Shown piece after piece: positions 5,830 to 11,955 of a stretch of 64,000 nt of DNA (positions are counted from its first letter, which is position 1; each line of letters opens with the position of its first letter). The notes beneath the pieces were generated by a model. That model saw only the letters and a list, made by a program, of their open reading frames with translations. It was not told the origin of the DNA and searched no databases. The position numbers and the translations under genes are program-made. The DNA is taken from the IMG/VR virus record IMGVR_UViG_3300042938_002038, positions 17,775-81,774 of that record; one strand, written 5' to 3'. This DNA comes from a virus.

Positions 5830-6003
5830 ATGGATATCTCGACCGTTCTGTCCCGTATGTACGCCTTCGCCAAGACCACCAAGGACGATGTGGCCTCTAA
5901 TGAGGTTGCCCGGGCCGCCGACCGTCTGGCGCACCAAGGGCCGTTTGAGGCTCAGCTGACCTCAGAGGAAGTCTCGGTGATTTCCCGCTTTGTCGGTGCA
6001 TAA
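5830..6003 (+). CDS. Small hypothetical protein (57 aa)
   Basis: A strong AAGGAG (5815-5820) nine bases before the ATG and a promoter at 5774-5802 support this gene. The product is predicted helical and acidic/alanine-rich, with no membrane segment and no recognised domain. Base composition is G+C-rich, as for its neighbours. It is a typical small early accessory protein of unknown target. Confidence 0.65.
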   Translation: MDISTVLSRMYAFAKTTKDDVASNEVARAADRLAHQGPFEAQLTSEEVSVISRFVGA

Positions 6004-6008
6004 GCCTA

Positions 6009-6036
6009 TTGACTTTTTTCCATAACCTGGTATAAT
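6009..6036 (+). promoter_or_regulatory. Early promoter with consensus -10
   Basis: TTGACT (6009-6014), a 16-nt spacer and TATAAT (6031-6036). A partial direct repeat of the -10 region (TGGTATAA) recurs at 6057-6064. The spacer is one arm of a 14-bp inverted repeat. Confidence 0.8.
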
Positions 6037-6077
6037 GGTTAGTGACCAAATAATGATGGTATAAGGTTATGGAAAAA
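6015..6077. repeat. 14-bp inverted repeat spanning promoter and start codon
   Basis: TTTTTCCATAACCT (6015-6028) and AGGTTATGGAAAAA (6064-6077) are exact reverse complements. The left arm fills the promoter spacer; the right arm contains the ATG (6069) of the repeat ORF. An operator pair or a hairpin in read-through RNA are both possible. Confidence 0.85.
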
Positions 6078-6242
6078 GTTAAGAATCAAGTCTTGGGTTC
6101 AGTCATGGGTCAAGTGGATAAAAAAGTTTATAATCAAGCCTTGAATCAAGTCCAGGATCAAATCTTTGATCAAGTCTATAATCAAGTCTATAATCAAGTC
6201 TGGAATGAAATCTGTTATCAAGTCTTGATGGAGATAGAATGA
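6069..6242 (+). CDS. Tetrapeptide-repeat mini-protein (57 aa)
   Basis: Fourteen consecutive four-residue units, such as K-N-Q-V, M-G-Q-V, F-D-Q-V, Y-N-Q-V, W-N-E-I and C-Y-Q-V, make up the whole protein. It is the only family member with an obvious sigma70 promoter of its own. The ATG lies in the right arm of a 14-bp inverted repeat, with AAGG only two bases before it, so initiation may be weak or regulated. The stop overlaps the next start (ATGATGT). Function unknown. Confidence 0.65.
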   Translation: MEKVKNQVLGSVMGQVDKKVYNQALNQVQDQIFDQVYNQVYNQVWNEICYQVLMEIE

Positions 6243-6415
6243 TGTATCTGGTTAGTTTTACCAACTTTGGTTATACTAAGGACTTTTCCAATAAGGAACA
6301 AGCTCTGACTTATATGGAGAGGGCATGCCTTGAGGCACTGCTGATGACCGAGAAGGGTGAAGTCCTTGCTGGATTCTCTCCTATCACTGGCTTCAAAACC
6401 GAAAAAAGTGGTTGA
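6239..6415 (+). CDS. Small hypothetical protein (57-58 aa)
   Basis: Two adjacent ATG codons (6239 and 6242) follow GGAG (6230-6233) at suitable spacing. The start overlaps the repeat ORF stop, so translation is probably coupled. The product begins M-Y-L-V-S-F-T-N-F and has a short amphipathic helix in the middle, with no recognised domain. Its TGA lies inside the -35 element of the next promoter. Confidence 0.65.
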   Translation: MMYLVSFTNFGYTKDFSNKEQALTYMERACLEALLMTEKGEVLAGFSPITGFKTEKSG

Positions 6416-6439
6416 CTTTAAACCTAGTTAAGATATAAT
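6412..6439 (+). promoter_or_regulatory. Early promoter for the DUF932 gene
   Basis: TTGACT (6412-6417), a 16-nt spacer and TATAAT (6434-6439). The -35 overlaps the stop codon of the upstream gene. Confidence 0.85.
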
Positions 6440-6471
6440 CCTACTATCAAAACAAACACGGAGACTTAAAA

Positions 6472-7425
6472 ATGGCTCACAACATTGAAATGGTTGACGG
6501 CAAGGCTCAGATGGCATATGTGGGTGAAACCCCGTGGCATGGTCTGGGCCGTGAGGTTCCTGCTGATCTTACTCCAGATCAGATGCTTGAGGCTGCTGGT
6601 ATCAACTGGGAAGTTGAGAAGATCAAGGCCTATGCTAAGGTCGGTGGTAAGAACATCGACGTGGGTCGTTCGGCTCTTGTCCGTAAGAGTGACAACAAGA
6701 TTCTAGACATCGTGTCGAACGACTGGAATCCGGTGCAGAACGCTGAAGCGTTTGAATTCTTCAACGACTTCATCGCCGAGGGTGACATGGAAATGCACAC
6801 CGCTGGCTCTCTGGCTGATGGTCAGATTGTCTGGGCTCTGGCTAAGGTCAAGGACGGCTTTGACCTGTTCGGTGGTGATGAGGTCGAATCGTATCTGCAC
6901 TTCACCAACTTCCACAAGTATGGCTTCTCCACTGACGTTCGGTTCACTCCGATTCGTGTGGTCTGCAATAACACCCTAACGCTTTCTCTTAACACCAAGG
7001 TCGAGCGCTTTGTCAAGATTAGTCATCGCCGTGAGTTCAACGGTGACAACGTAAAGCTCATGCTTGGTATTGCTCAAGAGAAGCTTGCTAAGTATAAGGA
7101 AATGGCTGCTTTCCTCGGCACCAAGCGCTACACCAACGAGAATATGGTCGACTACTTCAAGCGTGTGTTCCCTGTTGCTGGTGGTCCGGATGCTAAGAAG
7201 GAACTTAGCAAGAATGCTAAGGTTGCTCTGTCCGTGGTCGATACTCAGCCCGGTGCAGACTTTGCTCGTGGATCCTTCTGGCAGCTCTTCAATACGGTGA
7301 CCTATACTGCTGATCATCTGATGGGTCGCACTCAAGACTCTCGTCTAACCTCTGCTTGGTACGGCAATGGTCGTAACATGAAGACCCGGGCGCTAGAGAC
7401 TGCCATCGAAATGGCAAACGCCTAA
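6472..7425 (+). CDS. DUF932 phage/plasmid-like protein
   Basis: This 317-residue protein matches the DUF932 family of phage- and plasmid-borne proteins. Visible family features are the T-P-W-H-G-L-G motif (about residues 20-26), W-N-P-V-Q-N-A-E-A-F (about 85-94), and a central R-V-V-C-N-N-T-L segment (about 161-168). The biochemical role of the family is not established; members often sit in early or stress-induced regions. It has its own consensus promoter and a GGAG ribosome binding site. Codon use is richer in G+C than in the tail genes, suggesting a different origin. Confidence 0.85.
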   Translation: MAHNIEMVDGKAQMAYVGETPWHGLGREVPADLTPDQMLEAAGINWEVEKIKAYAKVGGKNIDVGRSALVRKSDNKILDIVSNDWNPVQNAEAFEFFNDFIAEGDMEMHTAGSLADGQIVWALAKVKDGFDLFGGDEVESYLHFTNFHKYGFSTDVRFTPIRVVCNNTLTLSLNTKVERFVKISHRREFNGDNVKLMLGIAQEKLAKYKEMAAFLGTKRYTNENMVDYFKRVFPVAGGPDAKKELSKNAKVALSVVDTQPGADFARGSFWQLFNTVTYTADHLMGRTQDSRLTSAWYGNGRNMKTRALETAIEMANA

Positions 7426-7433
7426 AAAAACGG

Positions 7434-7462
7434 TTGACAAAACTTACTACCTGATATATAAG
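7434..7462 (+). promoter_or_regulatory. Early promoter
   Basis: TTGACA (7434-7439), a 17-nt spacer and TATAAG (7457-7462), directly after the DUF932 gene. Confidence 0.8.
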
Positions 7463-7497
7463 TAACTTATCAAAACATAGAAAAGGACTAAAATAAT

Positions 7498-7575
7498 ATG
7501 AGCGAATTTCATTCTGTGCTGTTGGCATCACTTCTACTATTTGTGTTGTGTGGTGTTGTGGCATTGGTGAACTAA
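7498..7575 (+). CDS. 25-residue membrane peptide
   Basis: The ATG at 7498 follows AAAGGA by about 8 nt and lies 35 nt downstream of a good promoter. After five polar residues (M-S-E-F-H) the peptide is one hydrophobic segment of about 20 residues ending V-N. It is too short for a classic holin and has no family. It may be a small inner-membrane effector of host takeover or a leader peptide for the following gene. Confidence 0.5.
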   Translation: MSEFHSVLLASLLLFVLCGVVALVN

Positions 7576-7583
7576 TAGACAGC

Positions 7584-7623
7584 GTCATCTCTATACAACT
7601 GAAGTCATCTCTATACAACTGAA
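7584..7623. repeat. 20-bp tandem direct repeat
   Basis: GTCATCTCTATACAACTGAA occurs twice in a row (7584-7603 and 7604-7623) in the leader between the small membrane peptide and the next gene. It could be a protein-binding site or a slippage product. Confidence 0.9.
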
Positions 7624-7643
7624 AAACACAAGGAAAAACAACT

Positions 7644-7997
7644 ATGAAAACTTTTACTCGTATGGCTGCCCAGGGCGATTTCATCATTCTGCGGATTAAT
7701 GATATTCCCGCAAATGTCGAGCGCCTCGCACCAAATGACCGTAACCACATTGTGGTTGCACATTCCGAAACCGGTCATGACCACGTGATGGTTGCCGACC
7801 GTGTAACCGCCTACAAGACTACTGGTACCAAGGACGTTGATCTTTATGAGATGTTCCTCTCCGTTGAGGCTCCTACAGAGATCAATCATCTTCGTACCTT
7901 TGATACCCACGAGACTCTTCTGGTTCCTCCTGGTAACTATACTGTTCGCCGCCAGCGTGAATATGTTGCCGAGGGTTTCCGTCGGGCTCAGGACTAA
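7644..7997 (+). CDS. Hypothetical protein (117 aa), partner of the DUF6745-like protein
   Basis: The ATG at 7644 follows AAGGA at about 10 nt. The protein contains G-D-F-I-I-L-R near the start, two histidine-rich stretches (H-I-V-V-A-H-S-E-T-G-H-D-H, about residues 35-47) and a C-terminal R-R-Q-R-E-Y. I think a similar short protein sits beside DUF6745 proteins in some bacteria, but this is from memory and uncertain. It shares spacing and base composition with the next gene and probably forms an operon with it. Confidence 0.6.
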   Translation: MKTFTRMAAQGDFIILRINDIPANVERLAPNDRNHIVVAHSETGHDHVMVADRVTAYKTTGTKDVDLYEMFLSVEAPTEINHLRTFDTHETLLVPPGNYTVRRQREYVAEGFRRAQD

Positions 7998-8036
7998 TCT
8001 TTCTTACTCTGTGAATCCATAAAAGGGAATTATATT

Positions 8037-8882
8037 ATGAAGAAGATCGACAAGCTTACTGCAGAACAGACCGCTCAGCTCGAGGTGTATCGTGACAAGT
8101 GGATCAAGATCGGTCTTTCCACCGACCGAGTTGATCCAGATGCAGCTAAGGCTGCTGTAGAACTTCTGTATAAGTGCGGTGGTCTTAACGCACCTGATGA
8201 GATCGTGTTTGCTAACGGTCCTCTGCATGCTAAGAAGCTTCTAGGTAGCCGATCGGTTACGGAGAGTTGTGTATACGGCTCTCATGAGGCCGCTTGGCTT
8301 TCCTTTTATGACTTCATGCAGAATGAAGTTGGTATTGATCTTGAGGGTAAGCTTGACGGTCTCTGGGCTGTTGCCAAGACTTGTGGTTGGATTTCCTGCT
8401 ACGACACTCTTGCAGTAGTGCAGGATCGTCCGGTTCATATCAAGATGGATGAGGACAATCGACTCCATTGTGAAACTGGTCCTGCCATTCTATATGCTGA
8501 CGGTTTTGCTGTCTATGCTTGGCATGGCGTCCGTATTCCTTCCGAATGGATTGAGGATAAGACTAGTCTGACTGCTCAGAAGGCTCTTACCTGGGAAAAC
8601 ATGGAGCAGCGTCGAGCCGCTTGTGAAATCCTTGGTTGGGTCAATATCCTTGGTGCACTAAACGCCAAGGTAATTGATGAGGATGAAGATCCCCAGATTG
8701 GTACTCTTCTGGAGGTTGATATTCCCGAGATTGGTCGGGAGAAGTTCCTCAAGGTTCTTTGCGGTACTGGTCGTGAGTTTGCCATTCCGGTTCCACCGGA
8801 TATGACTACGGCACTTGGTGCTAATGCATGGACATATGATATTGATCCTGATCTTCTTAAGACACTTGAGGTCCGGACCTAA
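8037..8882 (+). CDS. DUF6745-like protein
   Basis: This 281-residue protein has the pattern of DUF6745-type proteins of bacteria. It shows an N-terminal helical part (L-E-V-Y-R-D-K-W-I-K-I-G-L-S-T), a W-x-x-x-Y-D-F region, and a C-E-T-G-P-A-I-x-Y-x-D-G-x-x-x-Y-x-W-H-G-V-x-I-P-x-x-W-I core (about residues 144-172), then an E-I-L-G-W segment. Function is unknown. Many members are bacterial, so a phage copy in the G+C-rich region suggests transfer from a host. AAGGGA precedes the ATG. Confidence 0.65.
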   Translation: MKKIDKLTAEQTAQLEVYRDKWIKIGLSTDRVDPDAAKAAVELLYKCGGLNAPDEIVFANGPLHAKKLLGSRSVTESCVYGSHEAAWLSFYDFMQNEVGIDLEGKLDGLWAVAKTCGWISCYDTLAVVQDRPVHIKMDEDNRLHCETGPAILYADGFAVYAWHGVRIPSEWIEDKTSLTAQKALTWENMEQRRAACEILGWVNILGALNAKVIDEDEDPQIGTLLEVDIPEIGREKFLKVLCGTGREFAIPVPPDMTTALGANAWTYDIDPDLLKTLEVRT

Positions 8883-8893
8883 AAAGTCCGGAC
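8871..8893 (+). promoter_or_regulatory. Hairpin from two copies of the palindrome GTCCGGAC
   Basis: GTCCGGAC occurs at 8871-8878 and 8886-8893. Because the 8-mer is self-complementary, the two copies can pair with a 7-nt loop that contains the stop codon of the DUF6745-like gene. No strong T run follows, so this may be a weak terminator, an RNA-stability element or a translation control site for the next ORF. Confidence 0.55.
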
Positions 8894-8900
8894 TACCTTT

Positions 8901-9074
8901 ATGAATGGGATTATGGATCAAGTTTGGGATCAAGTCTATGGTCAAATCCGGCGTCAAGTCTATGATCAAGTCTTGCGCCAAGTCGAAGATCAAATCAGAC
9001 TTCAAGTTTGGAATCAAGTTTGGGATCAAGTCTATCGTCAAGTTTATGATCAAGTCATAAATTCAAATGAATAA
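8901..9074 (+). CDS. Tetrapeptide-repeat mini-protein (57 aa)
   Basis: After M-N-G-I the product is twelve perfect four-residue units ending Q-V or Q-I (M-D-Q-V, W-D-Q-V, Y-G-Q-I, R-R-Q-V and so on), then I-N-S-N-E. It has the same length as the copy at 6069. No ribosome binding site is obvious; a hairpin lies just upstream. The next ORF begins inside its last codons (ATG 9067), starting a chain of overlapping small ORFs. Function unknown. Confidence 0.65.
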   Translation: MNGIMDQVWDQVYGQIRRQVYDQVLRQVEDQIRLQVWNQVWDQVYRQVYDQVINSNE

Positions 9075-9111
9075 AAAAGTTTATAATCAAGTCAAGTTAG
9101 AGAACAAATGA
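9067..9111 (+). pseudogene. 14-residue truncated member of the repeat family
   Basis: The ATG at 9067 overlaps the previous ORF and begins M-N-K-K-V-Y-N-Q-V, like an ordinary family member, then stops after 14 residues. Its TGA overlaps the next ATG (ATGA, 9108-9111). It may be a truncated remnant that keeps translational coupling along the chain. Confidence 0.4.
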
Positions 9112-9224
9112 AAAAAGATGTATTTACTCGATCCATAAACTTGATAAGTTATAGAATTTATGATCAAATTATAGCACAAATAGAAGATCAAATCTATTCT
9201 AAAATTTTAGAAGATAATCTGTGA
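9108..9224 (+). CDS. Short degenerate tetrapeptide-repeat ORF (38 aa)
   Basis: Joined to its neighbours by ATGA at its start and GTGA at its end. The C-terminal half keeps the repeat (I-Y-D-Q-I, I-A-Q-I, E-D-Q-I, Y-S-K-I), while the N-terminal half has drifted. This points to decay of older copies within the array. Confidence 0.5.
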   Translation: MKKDVFTRSINLISYRIYDQIIAQIEDQIYSKILEDNL

Positions 9225-9406
9225 TACAAATGCGTAAAGTTTCCACTCAATGTCTTGATAAATTCTATATACAACTCTGGCATCAAGTTTGTATTAAAAT
9301 TGACAATGAATCCGTAAATTATATTTGGGAACAATCTAGTATTTTTAGTATAGTCTGGGATCAAGTTCAGATGCCTATCAAGGATCAATTGACTGAATTA
9401 AATTAA
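9221..9406 (+). CDS. Degenerate tetrapeptide-repeat ORF (61 aa)
   Basis: The GTG at 9221 overlaps the preceding TGA as GTGA, in keeping with the chain; an ATG at 9230 would give 58 residues. Units such as L-W-H-Q-V, Y-I-W-E-Q and V-W-D-Q-V show ancestry, but spacing between them has slipped. Size fits the family. Function unknown. Confidence 0.5.
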   Translation: MIQMRKVSTQCLDKFYIQLWHQVCIKIDNESVNYIWEQSSIFSIVWDQVQMPIKDQLTELN

Positions 9407-9415
9407 GGAATAAAA

Positions 9416-9670
9416 ATGGATAATATTCAAATCACACTATCTTATAATCGCTTTCCTGAAAATCAAAATCCAAATACTGTAATGGGTGAATCATATCAAC
9501 ATACTTTTACCATTACTGATGAAGCCACTTATTTTTCTGTTTTAGAAAAAGTTGAAGTGATGCTTAAGAGTCTAGGTTATGAGTTCAATGGTCATCTAGA
9601 ATTTAGTGGTCTGGTAACTGATGATGCCGTTCAGAGTGATAATGTTGTAGTTCTTCGCCCTGAGGAATAA
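9416..9670 (+). CDS. Hypothetical protein (84 aa)
   Basis: AAGGAA lies about 7 nt before the ATG. The protein is acidic and looks like a small alpha/beta domain: a strand I-Q-I-T-L-S-Y, a second strand H-T-F-T-I-T, a helix Y-F-S-V-L-E-K-V-E-V-M-L-K-S-L, and a final strand N-V-V-V-L. It has no four-residue repeat although it lies between two repeat chains. No family recognised. Confidence 0.6.
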   Translation: MDNIQITLSYNRFPENQNPNTVMGESYQHTFTITDEATYFSVLEKVEVMLKSLGYEFNGHLEFSGLVTDDAVQSDNVVVLRPEE

Positions 9671-9712
9671 GTACTATAAACCATATTAGCGTCAAGTCAA
9701 AGATCAAAACCT

Positions 9713-9874
9713 ATGAAACAAGTCTGGGAACAAATTTGTGGTCAAATTTGGGAACATGTCTGGGATCAAGTAGAAAATCAAATCAGTGATCAAGTCAGGA
9801 GTCAAGTATGGGGTCAAGTCAGACTTCAAGTCAGAAGTCAAATCTGGGATCAAGTAGAAGATCAAGCCCTATGA
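9713..9874 (+). CDS. Tetrapeptide-repeat mini-protein (53 aa), first of a coupled chain
   Basis: Thirteen four-residue units from the first residue (M-K-Q-V, W-E-Q-I, C-G-Q-I, W-E-H-V, W-D-Q-V and so on) with Trp or Arg often in position 1. Its stop overlaps the next start as ATGA (9871-9874). Repeat-like bases also precede the ATG (near 9691-9709), so an older start may have been lost. Function unknown. Confidence 0.6.
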   Translation: MKQVWEQICGQIWEHVWDQVENQISDQVRSQVWGQVRLQVRSQIWDQVEDQAL

Positions 9875-10050
9875 ATTATGTTCAAGATCAAGTTGTGAGC
9901 TTTGTTAGGGGTCAAGTCTGGACTAAAATTATGAAACAAGTCATGGTTCAAATCGAGAGACAAACCCGAAATCAGGTCGTGGATCCAGTCTGGGATCAAG
10001 TCTCGGATCAAGTCCGCCGTCAAGTCCGAAGTCAAGTACTGAATCCATGA
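9871..10050 (+). CDS. Tetrapeptide-repeat mini-protein (59 aa), second of the chain
   Basis: The ATG at 9871 is set by the ATGA overlap; a longer frame from 9808 runs out of frame through the previous gene and is rejected. Units include V-Q-D-Q-V, V-R-G-Q-V, I-M-K-Q-V, V-W-D-Q-V, S-D-Q-V and R-R-Q-V. The N-terminal half is more diverged than the C-terminal half. The stop overlaps the next ATG. Confidence 0.6.
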   Translation: MNYVQDQVVSFVRGQVWTKIMKQVMVQIERQTRNQVVDPVWDQVSDQVRRQVRSQVLNP

Positions 10051-10229
10051 ATAGTATTCGAGATAAGATCTTAGCTAATATTTGGCATCAAGTTTATAAT
10101 AAGGTTTATTATCAAGTTAGTAATCAAATTTGGGATAAAACTACCGATCAAGTTTTGGATAAAGTTTATTCTGAAGTAACGATTGAAACTAGGATTCAAG
10201 TCAAGGATCAAATATGGGACATGTCATGA
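10047..10229 (+). CDS. Tetrapeptide-repeat mini-protein (60 aa), third of the chain
   Basis: Begins at an ATGA overlap (10047-10050) and ends in another (10226-10229). The period of four is kept (I-W-H-Q-V, Y-N-K-V, Y-Y-Q-V, S-N-Q-I, W-D-K-T, T-D-Q-V, L-D-K-V, Y-S-E-V), but Lys, Glu and Thr replace several Gln or Val positions. Lower G+C than its neighbours, so probably a separate lineage within the family. Confidence 0.6.
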   Translation: MNSIRDKILANIWHQVYNKVYYQVSNQIWDKTTDQVLDKVYSEVTIETRIQVKDQIWDMS

Positions 10230-10426
10230 ACCAAGTCAGGGGTCAAGTCTGGAATCAAATCAGATTTCAAGTATGGGATCAAATCTGGGATCAAATAGAA
10301 GATCAAGTCCGGAATCAAATCTGGGATCAAGTAGAAGATCAAGTCAGATTTCAAGTCTGTGATCAAGTCAGATTTCAAGTCTGTGATCAAGTCTGTGATG
10401 AATTCTATGTTCAAACCCGAAATTAA
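10226..10426 (+). CDS. Tetrapeptide-repeat mini-protein (66 aa), fourth of the chain
   Basis: The ATG at 10226 is set by the ATGA overlap; another in-frame ATG at 10214 would overlap more. The protein is an almost perfect repeat: M-N-Q-V, R-G-Q-V, W-N-Q-I, R-F-Q-V, W-D-Q-I and others, with the pair R-F-Q-V C-D-Q-V present twice in tandem. This is the most regular copy and looks recently expanded. Confidence 0.6.
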   Translation: MNQVRGQVWNQIRFQVWDQIWDQIEDQVRNQIWDQVEDQVRFQVCDQVRFQVCDQVCDEFYVQTRN

Positions 10427-10440
10427 ATTATGGGTAAATT

Positions 10441-10617
10441 ATGAAAACTGTTATTTCAGATATTCGTAGTTGTCAATATTCACACGCTTTTAATAAAGTT
10501 CAAGATACTACTTCTGCAGATACCCAAAATAAAGTTGCAATGCTTATTTGGGATAAAGTTTTCATCTCTACTTTATATAAGTATATTAGCACATTTGACG
10601 AAGATTTAGGAAATTAA
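10441..10617 (+). CDS. Small protein at the end of the repeat chain (58 aa)
   Basis: The protein has the family length and a few repeat-like pieces (F-N-K-V-Q-D-T, Q-N-K-V, I-W-D-K-V), but most of it is diverged. The ATG at 10441 is the first with room after the previous stop. It ends one base before the next gene. It may be an old family member that has become a distinct protein. Confidence 0.5.
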   Translation: MKTVISDIRSCQYSHAFNKVQDTTSADTQNKVAMLIWDKVFISTLYKYISTFDEDLGN

Positions 10618-10618
10618 T

Positions 10619-11761
10619 ATGGCACGTGCTGCAGCAACACCAAAGTCCTTAAAGGTAAAAAAGTCTGTCAAAGTCAAGACGACTAGGACAGAGCAATATC
10701 TGATTAATATCAAGTATATGGGTGAAGAACCAACTTTTTCTACTGATAGGCAATTAACTGACCAAGAGTACAGTTCTGCTTTATCTTGGTATAATTACAT
10801 GTGTTCTAGATCTGATTCACGTGAATATCTAGAAACCTATCTAAAGAATACCAATCGACTGATTGATCTTAAAAATTTAAAGTCGGTACCGGATAACAAG
10901 TTTATTGAGCATGCCGGTTGGATTGCTCGTATGCTTTCTCGTGGCGTACCGCTTACCAAGCGTTCATATAATCATATGAACCTCAAGCTGGTAGAAATGC
11001 TCAAGCACTCTACTGGGAAAGAGGAAAAGGTTGAGACTAAAAAAGTAATTAATATCCAAGATCGCATCAAAGAAAAAGTGTCAAACTTCATTGGTCTATT
11101 TGATGAAGAAATTGATAAGTGTGGATATACAATTTCAATGTATGAAATGCTTGAAAAGCATGAAATTCAACCTACCCTAGCCAATCGAGTAGCAGAATTT
11201 TTCAAACCTATTGCTGATGAAGCGCAGGAACTCCTTAAAAAAGATTGCAATCCTCAACTCAAAGAGGGTTTCAATCATCTAACCAAGGAACAGATCAAGC
11301 AAAGGGCTGCTTTTTATAGATCCATTTTGGATGATTGTGATCGTTATGCAGGCAACGTCAAGAAGCAAAAGCAACAACGCACCCCGAAGCCCATGACAGC
11401 AGAAAAGAAATTAAAGCATTTTAAATTTATGCGTGAAAGCAAAGAACACAAGCTAGTTTCCATCAATCCAGAAAAAGTCCTTGGTTGTCAAGAACTATGG
11501 GCATTCAATATTAAGTATAATACACTCACAAGGTTTATTGCGCTTGATCGTGGTGGATTAGATGTTGACAGAATGACTATTACCAAGTATAATGGTGATA
11601 CCAAAACATATAAACTTACATCAAAGAAAGTCAAGGATACACTTGAAACCATCCTGTCTGGTGGTAAAAGGGTTTTATCCAAAACACTTGCAGAACTCAA
11701 AGAGTTTCCTATTCTGCAGGAACGTATCAATGAAAATGTAATTCTACTGAAGGTGGTATAA
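10619..11761 (+). CDS. Conserved T4-like phage protein of unknown function (380 aa)
   Basis: The N-terminus is strongly basic (K-S-L-K-V-K-K-S-V-K-V-K), then a helical region follows, with a Lys-rich K-Q-K-Q-Q-R-T-P-K-P-M linker (about residues 252-262) and a beta-rich C-terminus with L-G-C-Q-E-L-W-A-F-N-I-K-Y-N-T. I recognise the type from T4-like cyanophages but know no function. The basic ends suggest nucleic-acid contact. Its stop overlaps the next start (ATAATG). Confidence 0.6.
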   Translation: MARAAATPKSLKVKKSVKVKTTRTEQYLINIKYMGEEPTFSTDRQLTDQEYSSALSWYNYMCSRSDSREYLETYLKNTNRLIDLKNLKSVPDNKFIEHAGWIARMLSRGVPLTKRSYNHMNLKLVEMLKHSTGKEEKVETKKVINIQDRIKEKVSNFIGLFDEEIDKCGYTISMYEMLEKHEIQPTLANRVAEFFKPIADEAQELLKKDCNPQLKEGFNHLTKEQIKQRAAFYRSILDDCDRYAGNVKKQKQQRTPKPMTAEKKLKHFKFMRESKEHKLVSINPEKVLGCQELWAFNIKYNTLTRFIALDRGGLDVDRMTITKYNGDTKTYKLTSKKVKDTLETILSGGKRVLSKTLAELKEFPILQERINENVILLKVV

Positions 11762-11955
11762 TGCAAATCGAAGTCAAAAAGCCTCTAGATGCTCCAATCG
11801 GAAAAGCAGAGATGGTGAAAACTCCATGGGGTACTGAAGAATTGGCTCAAGTATTTAAAGTGATTGATTATATCAGTGGCGATATTAAGTATGCTGTAAT
11901 TAATAATCCTGTTGGCAACTTTAAAGTTCGTTGTAGTGCATTTAGAGTCCGATAA
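11761..11955 (+). CDS. Small hypothetical protein (64 aa)
   Basis: The ATG at 11761 shares a base with the upstream stop. The sequence looks like one small beta domain, with T-P-W-G-T-E-E-L-A, a Y-A-V-I-N-N-P strand and a basic C-terminus. It is probably co-translated with the preceding gene. No family recognised. Confidence 0.6.
   Translation: MQIEVKKPLDAPIGKAEMVKTPWGTEELAQVFKVIDYISGDIKYAVINNPVGNFKVRCSAFRVR

Noticed and set aside
6976-7335. Minus-strand frames within the DUF932 gene and its neighbours (also 7289-7750, 7611-7910)
   Set aside because: They lie opposite well-supported genes with promoters and ribosome binding sites and show no motif.
9808-9870. Longer N-terminus for the second repeat ORF of the chain
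   Set aside because: It would read the first repeat ORF in another frame (a Ser-rich nonsense sequence). The ATGA overlap at 9871 matches the other chain members.
8901-10426. Possible CRISPR array or iteron array because of regular short repeats
   Set aside because: The unit is 12 nt without unique spacers, so it is not CRISPR. The frame is kept in all copies, which favours coding, although an added DNA role cannot be excluded.
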